From Megachile rotundata (lineage: Eukaryota; Arthropoda; Insecta; Hymenoptera; Megachilidae), in assembly GCF_050947335.1 (NCBI RefSeq), contig NW_027473599.1, positions 62,001-126,000 of the forward strand: a DNA stretch of 64,000 nucleotides. The letters are read 5' to 3'. This document shows, piece by piece, positions 40,996-56,005 of the stretch (position 1 is its first letter; each line of letters begins with the position of its first letter). Below the pieces are notes generated by a model. The model did no database searches, was not told the origin of the DNA, and saw only the letters and a list, made by a program, of their open reading frames with translations. The position numbers were made by a program, and so were the translations under genes.

Positions 40996-43402
40996 GAATG
41001 AGAATTACTACACTCACTACTCTTAGTATTATCACTCTAACTCATATTATTAGCCATATTATGCTTATATGATCGATAGAACGACAATTACTATACTTAT
41101 TACTCTTATTGTTATCAATCTAACTCATATTATTAGCCATATTATGCTTATATGATCTATAGAACGAGAATTACTATACTCATTACTCTTATTATTATCA
41201 ATGTAACTCATATTACTAACCATATTATGCCGATATGATCGATAGCACGACATTTAATATCATTATTACTCTTATTATTATGAACCTAACTCATATTATT
41301 AGCCATATTATGCTTGTATGATCGATAGAACTACAATTACTATACTCATTACTTTTATTGTTATCAACCTAACTCATATTATTACCCATATTATGCTTAT
41401 ATGATCGATAGAACGACATTTACTATACTTATTACACTTCCTATTATCAATCTAACTCATATTATTAGCCATATTATGCTTAAATGATCGATAGAACGAC
41501 AATTACTACACTTATTACTCTTATTGTTATCAATCTAACTCATATTATTAGCCATATTATGCTTATATGAGCAATAGAACTACAACTACTATACTTATTA
41601 CTCTTATTATTATCAATCTAACTCATATTATTAACCATATTATGCAGATATGATCGATAGAACGACAATTACTATACTTATTACTTTTATTGTTATCAAT
41701 CTAACTCATATTATTAGCCATATTATGCTTAAATGATCGATAGAACGATAATTACTATACTTATTACTCTTATTATTATCAATCTAACTCATATTATTAG
41801 CCATATTATGCTTATATGATCGATAGAACGACAATTACTATACTTATTACACTCACTATTATCAATCTAACTCATATTATTAAACATATTATGCAGATAT
41901 GATCGATAGCACGACATTTACTATACCTATTACGCTTATTATTATCAGCCTAACTCATATTATTAGACGTATTATGCTTATATGATCGACAGAACGACAA
42001 CTACTATATTTATTACACTCACTGTTATCAATCTAACTCATATTATTAAACATATTATGCAAATTTGATCGATAGAACGACAATCACTATACATATTAGT
42101 CTTATTATTATCAACCTAACTCATATTATTAGCCATATTATGCTTAAATGATCGATAGAACGACAATTACTATACTTATTACTCGTATTATTATCAATCT
42201 AACTCATATTATTAACAATGTTATGCTTATAATATCGATAGAACGACAATTACTATACTTATTACTGTTATTTTTATCAATCTAACTCATATTATTAGCC
42301 ATATTATGCTTAAATGATCGATAGAACTACAATTACTATACTCATTGCTCTTATTATTATCAATCTAACTCATATTATTAGCCATATTATGCTTATATGA
42401 TCGATAGAACGAGAATTACTATACTCACTACTCTTAGTATTATCACTCTAACTCATATTATTAGCCATATTATGCTTATATGATCGATAGAACGACAATT
42501 ACTATACTTATTACTCTTATTGTTATCAATCTAACTCATATTATTAGCCATATTATGCTTAAATGATCGATAGAACGAGAATTACTATACTCACTACTCT
42601 TAGTATTATCAATCTAACTCATATTATTAGCCATATTATGCTTAAATGATCGATAGAACGACAATTACTATACTTATTACTCTTATTGTTATCAATCTAA
42701 CTCATATCATTAGCCATATTATGCTTATATGATCCATAGAACGAGAATTACTATACTCACTACTCTTAGTATTATCAATCTAACTCATATTATTAGCCAT
42801 ATTATGCTTATATTATCGATAGATCGACAATTACTATACATATTACTCTTATTGTTATCAATCTAACTCATATTATTAGCCATATTATGCTTAAATGATC
42901 GATAGAACGACAATTACTACACTTATTACTCTTATTATTATCAATCTAACTCATATTATTAGCCATATTATGCTTATATGAGCAATAGAACGACAATTAC
43001 TATACTTATTACTCTTATTATTATAAATATAACTCATATTATTAGCCATATTATGCTTATATGATCGATAGAACGAGAATTACTATACTCACTACTCTTA
43101 GTATTATCAATCTAACTCATATTATTAGCCATATTATGCTTATATTATCGATAGAACGACAATTACTATACTTATCACCCTTATTATTATGAATCTAACT
43201 CATATTATTAGCCATATTATGCTTATATGATCGATAGAATGACAATCACTATACTTATTACTCTTATTATTATCAATCTAACTCATATTATTAACCATAT
43301 TATGCTTATATGATCGATAGAACGACAATTACTATACTTATTACTCTTATTATTATAAATATAACTCATATTATTAGCCATATTATGCTTATATGATCGA
43401 TA
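40996..43402 (+). repeat. right-zone long duplication, copy 2
   Basis: Partner of 31038 onward. At about 42.56 kb two monomers present in copy 1 (gaactac with cattgctc, and the gaatgag monomer that follows, 32.61-32.77 kb) are missing, so the offset drops from 9958 to 9792 bp. The copy at 56.0-58.75 kb keeps both monomers, including the private ccattttatg change (32675 and 57569). The third copy therefore descends from a copy-1-like source and not from this one. Confidence 0.88.
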
Positions 43403-46400
43403 GAACGAGAATTACTATACTCACTACTCTTAGTATTATCAATCTAACTCATATTATTAGCCATATTATGCTTAAATGATCGATAGAACGACAATTACTA
43501 TACTTATTACTCTTATTGTTATCAATCTAACTCATATCATTAGCCATATTATGTTTATATGATCCATAGAACGAGAATTACTATACTCACTACTCTTAGT
43601 ATTATCAATCTAACTCATATTATTAGCCATATTATGCTTATATTATCGATAGATCGACAATTACTATACTTATTACTGTTACTATTATCAATCTAACTCA
43701 TATTATTAGCCATATTATACTTAAATGATCGATAGAACGACAATTACTATACTTATTACTCTTATTATTATCAATCTAACTCATATTATTATCCATATTA
43801 TGCTTATATGATCGATAGAATGAGAATTACTATACTCACTACTCTTAGTATTATCACTCTAACTCATATTATTAGCCATATTATGCTTATATGTTCGATA
43901 GAACGAGAATTACTATACTCACTACACTTAGTATTATCAATCTAACTCATATTATTAGCCATATTATGCTTAAATGATCGATAGAACGACAATTACTATA
44001 CTTATTACTCTTATTGTTATCAATCTAACTCATATCATTAGCCATATTATGCTTATATGATCGATAGAACGACAATTACTATACATATTACTCTTATTGT
44101 TATCAATCTAACTCATATTATTAGCCATATTATGCTTATATGTTCGATAGAACGAGAATTACTATACTCACTACACTTAGTATTATCAATCTAACTCATA
44201 TTATTAGCCATATTATGCTTAAATGATCGATAGAACGACAATTACTACACTTATTACTCTTATTATTATCAATCTAACTCATATTATTAGCCATATTATG
44301 CTTATATGAGCAATAGAACTACAACTACTATACTTATTACTCTTATTATTATCAATCTAACTCATATTATTAACCATATTATGCAGATATGATCGATAGA
44401 ACTACAATTACTATACTCATTACTCTTATTGTTATCAATCTAACTCATATTATTAGACATATTATGCTTATATGATCGATAGAACGACAATTACTATACT
44501 TATTACTCTTATTATTATAAATATAACTCATATTATTAGCCATATTATGCTTATATGATCGATAGAACGAGAATTACTATACTCACTACTCTTAGTATTA
44601 TCAATCTAACTCATATTATTAGCCATATTATGCTTATATTATCGATAGAACGACAATTACTATACTTATCACTCTTATTATTATGAATCTAACTCATATT
44701 ATTAGCCATATTATGCTTATATGATCGATAGAATGACAATTACTATACTTATTACTCTTATTATTATCAATCTAACTCATATTATTAACCATATTATGCT
44801 TATATGATCGATAGAACGACAATTACTATACTTATTACTCTTATTATTATAAATATAACTCATATTATTAGCCATATTATGCTTATATGATCGATAGAAC
44901 GACAATTACTATACACATTACTCTTACTGTTATCAATCTAACTCATATTATTAACCACATTATGCAGATAGATCGATAGAACGAGAATTACTATACTTAC
45001 TACTCTTAGTATTATCAATCTAACTCATATTATTAGCCATATTATGCTTAAATGATCGATAGAACGACAATTACTGTACCTATTACTCTTATTATTATTA
45101 ATTTAACACATATTATTAGCCATATTATGCTTATATGATTGACAGGACGACAATTACTATACTTATTACACTCACTGTTATCAATCTAACTCATATTATT
45201 AACCATATTATGCAAATTTGATCGATAGGACGACAATCACTAAACTCATTACTCTTATTATTATCAATCTAACTCATATTATTAGCCATATTATGCTTAT
45301 ATGAGCAATAGAACTACAACTACTATACTTATTACTCTTATTATTATCAATCTAACTCATATTATTAACCATATTATGCTTAAATGATCGATAGAACGAC
45401 AATTACTACACTTATTACTCTTATTATTATCAATCTAACTCATATTATTAGCCATATTATGCTTATATGAGCAATAGAACGACAATTACTATACTTATTA
45501 CTCGTATTATTATCAATCTAACTCATATTATTAACAATATTATGCTTATAATATCGATAGAACGACAATTACTATACTTATTACTGTTATTTTTATCAAT
45601 CTAACTCATATTATTAGCCATATTATGCTTAAATGATCGATAGAACTACAATTACTATACTCATTGCTCTTATTATTATCAATCTAACTCATATTATTAG
45701 CCATATTATGCTTATATGATCGATAGAATGAGAATTACTATACTCACTACTCTTAGTATTATCACTCTAACTCATATTATTAGCCATATTATGCTTATAT
45801 GATCGATAGAACGACTATTACTATACTTATTACTCTTATTGTTATCAATCTAACTCATATTATTAGCCATATTATGCTTAAATGATCGATAGAACTACAA
45901 TTACTATACTCATTGCTCTTATTATTATCAATCTAACTCATATTATTAGCCATATTATGCTTATATGATCGATAGAATGAGAATTACTATACTCACTACT
46001 CTTAGTATTATCACTCTAACTCATATTATTAGCCATATTATGCTTATATGATCGATAGAACGAGAATTACTATACTCACTACTCTTAGTATTATCAATCT
46101 AACTCATATTATTAGCCATATTATGCTTAAATGATCGATAGAACGACAATTACTATACTTATTACTCTTATTGTTATCAATCTAACTCATATCATTAGCC
46201 ATATTATGCTTATATGATCCATAGAACGAGAATTACTATACTCACTACTCTTAGTATTATCAATCTAACTCATATTATTAGCCATATTATGCTTATATTA
46301 TCGATAGATCGACAATTACTATACATATTACTCTTATTGTTATCAATCTAACTCATATTATTAGCCATATTATGCTTAAATGATCGATAGAACGACAATT

Positions 46401-49400
46401 ACTACACTTATTACTCTTATTATTATCAATCTAACTCATATTATTAGCCATATTATGCTTATATGATCGATAGAATGAGAATTACTATACTCACTACTCT
46501 TAGTATTATCACTCTAACTCATATTATTAGCCATATTATGCTTATATGATCGATAGAACGAGAATTACTATACTCACTACTCTTAGTATTATCAATCTAA
46601 CTCATATTATTAGCCATATTATGCTTATATTATCGATAGAACGACAATTACTATACTTATCACTCTTATTATTATGAATCTAACTCATATTATTAGCCAT
46701 ATTATGCTTATATGATCGATAGAATGACAATTACTATACTTATTACTCTTATTATTATCAATCTAACTCATATTATTAACCATATTATGCTTATATGATC
46801 GATAGAACGACAATTACTATACTTATTACTCTTATTATTATAAATATAACTCATATTATTAGCCATATTATGCTTATATGATCGATAGAACGACAATTAC
46901 TATACACATTACTCTTACTATTATCAATCTAACTCATATTATTAACCACATTATGCAGATAGATCGATAGAACGAGAATTACTATACTTACTACTCTTAG
47001 TATTATCAATCTAACTCATATTATTAGCCATATTATGCTTAAATGATCGATAGAACGACAATTACTGTACCTATTACTCTTATTATTATTAATTTAACAC
47101 ATATTATTAGCCATATTATGCTTATATGATTGACAGGACGACAATTACTATACTTATTACACTCACTGTTATCAATCTAACTCATATTATTAACCATATT
47201 ATGCAAATTTGATCGATAGGACGACAATCACTAAACTCATTACTCTTATTATTATCAATCTAACTCATATTATTAGCCATATTATGCTTATATGAGCAAT
47301 AGAACTACAACTACTATACTTATTACTCTTATTATTATCAATCTAACTCATATTATTAACCATATTATGCTTAAATGATCGATAGAACGACAATTACTAC
47401 ACTTATTACTCTTATTATTATCAATCTAACTCATATTATTAGCCATATTATGCTTATATGAGCAATAGAACGACAATTACTATACTTATTACTCGTATTA
47501 TTATCAATCTAACTCATATTATTAACAATATTATGCTTATAATATCGATAGAACTACAATTACTATACTCATTGCTCTTATTATTATCAATCTAACTCAT
47601 ATTATTAGCCATATTATGCTTATATGATCGATAGAATGAGAATTACTATACTCACTACTCTTAGTATTATCACTCTAACTCATATTATTAGCCATATTAT
47701 GCTTATATGATCGATAGAACGACAATTACTACACTTATTACTCTTATTGTTATCAATCTAACTCATATTATTAGCCATATTATGCTTAAATGATCGATAG
47801 AACTACAATTACTATACTCATTGCTCTTATTATTATCAATCTAACTCATATTATTAGCCATATTATGCTTATATGATCGATAGAATGAGAATTACTATAC
47901 TCACTACTCTTAGTATTATCACTCTAACTCATATTATTAGCCATATTATGCTTATATGATCGATAGAACGGGAATTACTATACTCACTACTCTTAGTATT
48001 ATCAATCTAACTCATATTATTAGCCATATTATGCTTAAATGATCGATAGAACGACAATTACTATACTTATTACTCTTAGTATTATCACTCTAACTCATAT
48101 TATTAGCCATATTATGCTTATATGATCGATAGAACGACAATTACTATACATATTACTCTTATTGTTATCAATGTAACTCATATTATTAGCCATATTATGC
48201 TTATATGTTCGATAGAACGAGAATTACTATACTCACTACACTTAGTATTATCAATCTAACTCATATTATTAGCCATATTATGCTTAAATGATCGATAGAA
48301 CGACAATTACTATACTTATTACTCTTATTGTTATCAATCTAACTCATATCATTAGCCATATTATGCTTATATGATCGATAGAACGACAATTACTATACAT
48401 ATTACTCTTATTGTTATCAATCTAACTCATATTATTAGCCATATTATGCTTATATGTTCGATAGAACGAGAATTACTATACTCACTACACTTAGTATTAT
48501 CAATCTAACTCATATTATTAGCCATATTATGCTTAAATGATCGATAGAACGACAATTACTACACTTATTACTCTTATTATTATCAATCTAACTCATATTA
48601 TTAGCCATATTATGCTTATATGAGCAATAGAACTACAACTACTATACTTATTACTCTTATTATTATCAATCTAACTCATATTATTAACCATATTATGCAG
48701 ATATGAGCGATAGAACTACAATTACTATACCCATTACTCTTATTGTTATCAATCTAACTCATATTATTAGACATATTATGCTTATATGATCGATAGAACG
48801 ACAATTACTATACTTATTACTCTTATTATTATAAATATAACTCATATTATTAGCCATATTATGCTTATATGATCGATAGAACGAGAATTACTATACTCAC
48901 TACTCTTAGTATTATCAATCTAACTCATATTATTAGCCATATTATGCTTAAATTATCGATAGAACGACAATTACTATACTTATCACTCTTATTATTATGA
49001 ATCTAACTCATATTATTAGCCATATTATGCTTATATGATCGATAGAATGACAATTACTATACTTATTACTCTTATTATTATCAATCTAACTCATATTATT
49101 AACCATATTATGCTTATATGATCGATAGAACGACAATTACTATACTTATTACTCTTATTATTATAAATATAACTCATATTATTAGCCATATTATGCTTAT
49201 ATGATCGATAGAACGACAATTACTATACACATTACTCTTACTGTTATCAATCTAACTCATATTATTAACCACATTATGCAGATAGATCGATAGAACGAGA
49301 ATTACTATACTTACTACTCTTAGTATTATCAATCTAACTCATATTATTAGCCATATTATGCTTAAATGATCGATAGAACGACAATTACTGTACCTATTAC

Positions 49401-52111
49401 TCCTATTATTATTAATTTAACACATATTATTAGCCATATTATGCTTATATGATTGACAGGACGACAATTACTATACTTATTACACTCACTGTTATCAATC
49501 TAACTCATATTATTAACCATATTATGCAAATTTGATCGATAGGACGACAATCACTAAACTCATTACTCTTATTATTATCAATCTAACTCTTATTATTAGC
49601 CATATTATGCTTATATGAGCAATAGAACTACAACTACTATACTTATTACTCTTATTATTATCAATCTAACTCATATTATTAACCATATTATGCTTAAATG
49701 ATCGATAGAACGACAATTACTACACTTATTACTCTTATTATTATCAATCTAACTCATATTATTAGCCATATTATGCTTATATGAGCAATAGAACGACAAT
49801 TACTATACTTATTACTCGTATTATTATCAATCTAACTCATATTATTAACAATATTATGCTTATAATATCGATAGAACGACAATTACTATACTTATTACTG
49901 TTATTTTTATCAATCTAACTCATATTATTAGCCATATTATGCTTAAATGATCGATAGAACTACAATTACTATACTCATTGCTCTTATTATTATCAATCTA
50001 ACTCATATTATTAGCCATATTATGCTTATATGATCGATAGAATGAGAATTACTATACTCACTACTCTTAGTATTATCACTCTAACTCATATTATTAGCCA
50101 TATTATGCTTATATGATCGATAGAACGACAATTACTATACTTATTACTCTTATTGTTATCAATCTAACTCATATTATTAGCCATATTATGCTTAAATGAT
50201 CGATAGAACTACAATTACTATACTCATTGCTCTTATTATTATCAATCTAACTCATATTATTAGCCATATTATGCTTATATGATCGATAGAATGAGAATTA
50301 CTATACTCACTACTCTTAGTATTATCACTCTAACTCATATTATTAGCCATATTATGCTTATATGATCGATAGAACGAGAATTACTATACTCACTACTCTT
50401 AGTATTATCAATCTAACTCATATCATTAGCCATATTATGCTTATATGATCGATAGAACGACAATTACTATACATATTACTCTTATTGTTATCAATCTAAC
50501 TCATATTATTAGCCATATTATGCTTATATGTTCGATAGAACGAGAATTACTATACTCACTACACTTAGTATTATCAATCTAACTCATATTATTAGCCATA
50601 TTATGCTTAAATGATCGATAGAACGACAATTACTACACTTATTACTCTTATTATTATCAATCTAACTCATATTATTAGCCATATTATGCTTATATGAGCA
50701 ATAGAACTACAACTACTATACTTATTACTCTTATTATTATCAATCTAACTCATATTATTAACCATATTATGCAGATATGATCGATAGAACTACAATTACT
50801 ATACTCATTACTCTTATTGTTATCAATCTAACTCATATTATTAGACATATTATGCTTATATGATCGATAGAACGACAATTACTATACTTATTACTCTTAT
50901 TATTATAAATATAACTCATATTATTAGCCATATTATGCTTATATGATCGATAGAACGAGAATTACTATACTCACTACTCTTAGTATTATCAATCTAACTC
51001 ATATTATTAGCCATATTATGCTTATATTATCGATAGAACGACAATTACTATACTTATCACTCTTATTATTATGAATCTAACTCATATTATTAGCCATATT
51101 ATGCTTATATGATCGATAGAATGACAATTACTATACTTATTACTCTTATTATTATCAATCTAACTCATATTATTAACCATATTATGCTTATATGATCGAT
51201 AGAACGACAATTACTATACTTATTACTCTTATTATTATAAATATAACTCATATTATTAGCCATATTATGCTTATATGATCGATAGAACGACAATTACTAT
51301 ACACATTACTCTTACTGTTATCAATCTAACTCATATTATTAACCACATTATGCAGATAGATCGATAGAACGAGAATTACTATACTTACTACTCTTAGTAT
51401 TATCAATCTAACTCATATTATTAGCCATATTATGCTTAAATGATCGATAGAACGACAATTACTGTACCTATTACTCTTATTATTATTAATTTAACACATA
51501 TTATTAGCCATATTATGCTTATATGATTGACAGGACGACAATTACTATACTTATTACACTCACTGTTATCAATCTAACTCATATTATTAACCATATTATG
51601 CAAATTTGATCGATAGGACGACAATCACTAAACTCATTACTCTTATTATTATCAATCTAACTCATATTATTAGCCATATTATGCTTATATGAGCAATAGA
51701 ACTACAACTACTATACTTATTACTCTTATTATTATCAATCTAACTCATATTATTAACCATATTATGCTTAAATGATCGATAGAACGACAATTACAACACT
51801 TATTACTCTTATTATTATCAATCTAACTCATATTATTAGCCATATTATGCTTATATGAGCAATAGAACGACAATTACTATACTTATTACTCGTATTATTA
51901 TCAATCTAACTCATATTATTAACAATATTATGCTTATAATATCGATAGAACGACAATTACTATACTTATTACTGTTATTTTTATCAATCTAACTCATATT
52001 ATTAGCCATATTATGCTTAAATGATCGATAGAACTACAATTACTATACTCATTGCTCTTATTATTATCAATCTAACTCATATTATTAGCCATATTATGCT
52101 TATATGATCGA
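43403..52111 (+). repeat. right-zone unit V2
   Basis: Second copy of the V1 order, followed by further partial copies. Deletion markers at 44964, 46955, 49278 and 51352 are spaced 1991, 2323 and 2074 bp apart, so the sub-repeats here hold 24, 28 and 25 monomers. Private variants include gaacgactatt near 45813, gaacggg near 47967, gatatgagcg near 48705, cattactcct near 49398, taactctta near 49587 and attacaacac near 51791. Confidence 0.85.
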
Positions 52112-52670
52112 TAGAATGACAATCACTATACTTATTACTCTTATTATTATCAATCTAACTCATATTATTAACCATATTATGCTTATATGATCGATAGAAC
52201 GACAATTACTATACTTATTACTCTTATTATTATAAATATAACTCATATTATTAGCCATATTATGCTTATATGATCGATAGAACGAGAATTACTATACTCA
52301 CTACTCTTAGTATTATCAATCTAACTCATATTATTAGCCATATTATGCTTAAATGATCGATAGAACGACAATTACTATACTTATTACTCTTATTGTTATC
52401 AATCTAACTCATATCATTAGCCATATTATGCTTATATGATCCATAGAACGAGAATTACTATACTCACTACTCTTAGTATTATCAATCTAACTCATATTAT
52501 TAGCCATATTATGCTTATATTATCGATAGATCGACAATTACTATACTTATTACTGTTACTATTATCAATCTAACTCATATTATTAGCCATATTATGCTTA
52601 AATGATCGATAGAACGACAATTACTATACTTATTACTCTTATTATTATCAATCTAACTCATATTATTAGC
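52112..52670 (+). repeat. transition monomers between V2 and the imported middle-zone block
   Basis: About seven monomers matching 43.24-43.78 kb (gaatgacaatcac, taaatataac, gaacgag, atccatag and gatcgac types). Near 52.67 kb the order switches to the gaacgataatt monomer and on into middle-zone order. The switch falls in the near-invariant part of the monomer, so the breakpoint cannot be fixed to a base. Confidence 0.8.
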
Positions 52671-55600
52671 CATATTATGCTTAAATGATCGATAGAACGA
52701 TAATTACTATACTTATTACTCTTATTATTATCAATCTAACTCATATTATTAGCCATATTATGCTTATATGATCGATAGAACGACAATTACTATACTTATT
52801 ACACTCACTATTATCAATCTAACTCATATTATTAACCATATTATGCAGATATGATCGATAGCACGACATTTACTATACCTATTACTCTTATTATTATCAG
52901 CCTAACTCATATTATTAGACGTATTATGCTTATATGATCGACAGAACGACAACTACTATATTTATTACACTCACTGTTATCAATCTAACTCATATTATTA
53001 ACCATATTATGCAAATTTGATCGATAGAACGACAATCACTATACATATTAGTCTTATTATTATCAACCTAACTCATATTATTAGCCATATTATGCTTAAA
53101 TGATCGATAGAACGACAATTACTATACTTATTACTCGTATTATTATCAGTCTAACTCATATTATTAACAATATTATGCTTATAATATCGATAGAACGACA
53201 ATTACTACACTTATTACTCTTATTATTATCAATCTAACTCATATTATTAGCCATATTATGCTTATATGAGCAATAGAACTACAACTACTATACTTATTAC
53301 TCTTATTATTATCAATCTAACTCATATTATTAACCATATTATGCAGATATGATCGATAGAACGACAATTACTATACTTATTACTTTTATTGTTATCAATC
53401 TAACTCATATTATTAGCCATATTATGCTTAAATGATCGATAGAACGATAATTACTATACTTATTACTCTTATTATTATCAATCTAACTCATATTATTAGC
53501 CATATTATGCTTATATGATCGATAGAACGACAATTACTATACTTATTACACTCACTATTATCAATCTAACTCATATTATTAACCATATTATGCAGATATG
53601 ATCGATAGCACGACATTTACTATACCTATTACTCTTATTATTATCAGCCTAACTCATATTATTAGACGTATTATGCTTATATGATCGACAGAACGACAAC
53701 TACTATATTTATTACACTCACTGTTATCAATCTAACTCATATTATTAACCATATTATGCAAATTTGATCGATAGAACGACAATCACTATACATATTAGTC
53801 TTATTATTATCAACCTAACTCATATTATTAGCCATATTATGCTTAAATGATCGATAGAACGACAATTACTATACTTATTACTCGTATTATTATCAATCTA
53901 ACTCATATTATTAACAACATTATGCTTATAATATCGATAGAACGACAATTACTATACTTATTACTGTTATTTTTATCAATCTAACTCATATTATTAGCCA
54001 TATTATGCTTAAATGATCGATAGAACTACAATTACTATACACATTACTCTTACTATTATCAATCTAACTCATATTATTAACCACATTATGCAGATATGAT
54101 CGATAGAACGAGAATTACTATACTTACTACTCTTAGTATTATCAATCTAACTCATATTATTAGCCATATTATGCTTAAATGATCGATAGAACGACAATTA
54201 CTGTACCTATTACTCTTATTATTATTAATTTAACACATATTATTAGCCATATTATGCTTATATGATCGATAGAATGAGAATTACTACACTCACTACTCTT
54301 AGTATTATCACTCTAACTCATATTATTAGCCATATTATGCGTATATGATCGATAGAACGACAATTACTATACTTATTACTCTTATTGTTATCAATCTAAC
54401 TCATATTATTAGCCATATTATGCTTATATGATCGATAGAACGAGAATTACTAGACTCATTACTCTTATTATTATCAATGTAACTCATATTATTAACCATA
54501 TTATGCCGATATGATCGATAGCACGACATTTAATATCATTATTACTCTTATTATTATGAACCTAACTCATATTATTAGCCATATTATTCTTGTATGATCG
54601 ATAGAACTACAATTACTATACTCATTACTCTTATTGTTATCAACCTAACTCATATTATTACCCATATTATGCTTATATGATCGATAGAACGACATTTACT
54701 ATACTTATTACACTTCCTATTATCAATCTAACTTATATTATTGGCCATATTATGCTTATATGAGCAATAGAACTACAACTACTATACTTATTACTCTTAT
54801 TATTATCAATCTAACTCATATTATTAACCATATTATGCAGATATGATCGATAGAACGACAATTACTATACTTATTACTTTTATTGTTATCAATCTAACTC
54901 ATATTATTAGCCATATTATGCTTATATGATCGATAGAACGACAATTACTATACTTATTACACTCACTATTATCAATCTAACTCATATTATTAACCATATT
55001 ATGCAGATATGATCGATAGCACGACATTTACTATACCTATTACTCTTATTATTATCAGCCTAACTCATATTATTAGACGTATTATGCTTATATGATCGAC
55101 AGAACGACAACTACTATATTTATTACACTCACTGTTATCAATCTAACTCATATTATTAACCATATTATGCAAATTTGATCGATAGAACGACAATCACTAT
55201 ACATATTAGTCTTATTATTATCAACCTAACTCATATTATTAGCCATATTATGCTTAAATGATCGATAGAACGACAATTACTATACTTATTACTCGTATTA
55301 TTATCAATCTAACTCATATTATTAACAATATTATGCTTATAATATCGATAGAACGACAATTACTATACTTATTACTGTTATTTTTATCAATCTAACTCAT
55401 ATTATTAGCCATATTATGCTTAAATGATCGATAGAACTACAATTACTATACTCATTGCTCTTATTATTATCAATCTAACTCATATTATTAGCCATATTAT
55501 GCTTATATGATCGATAGAATGAGAATTACTATACTCACTACTCTTAGTATTATCACTCTAACTCATATTATTAGCCATATTATGCTTATATGATCGATAG

Positions 55601-55970
55601 AACGACAATTACTATACTTACTACTCTTATTGTTATCAATCTAACTCATATTATTAGCCATATTATGCTTAAATGATCGATAGAACTACAATTACTATAC
55701 TCATTGCTCTTATTATTATCAATCTAACTCATATTATTAGCCATATTATGCTTATATGACCGATAGAATGAGAATTACTATACATATTACTCTTATTGTT
55801 ATCAATCTAACTCATATTATTAGCCATATTATGCTTATATGTTCGATAGAACGAGAATTACTATACTCACTACTCTTAGTATTATCAATCTAACTCATAT
55901 TATTAGCCATATTATGCTTATATGATCGATAGAACGAGAATTACTATACTCACTACTCTTAGTATTATCA
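52671..55970 (+). repeat. 3.3-kb block copied from the middle zone 26 kb away
   Basis: Corresponds to about 26.45-29.99 kb. The offset is 26223 bp at first (rare tatcagtc at 26924/53147; aacaacatt at 27692/53915), then 26057 bp after two monomers are missing near 54.25 kb (ttggcc at 28684/54741), then 25974 bp after one more is missing near 54.90 kb (gaccgat at 29784/55758). It carries undeleted acacattac monomers, unlike its right-zone neighbours. It also shows the two-monomer loss joining ttggcc to gagcaatag, which is specific to U3. Private change: gcgtatatg near 54340. Confidence 0.9.
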
Positions 55971-56005
55971 CTCTAACTCATATTATTAGCCATATTATGC
56001 TTATA
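55923..56005 (+). repeat. hybrid junction monomer, middle-zone block to right-zone order
   Basis: The monomer begins as gaacgagaatt with actatactcac, as at about 29950, but carries the cactctaac variant found in the monomer at 31038. The offset to the source changes here from 25974 to 24894 bp, a skip of 13 monomers plus the one-base insertion at 31034. Everything to the right follows copy 1 of the right-zone duplication. Confidence 0.83.
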
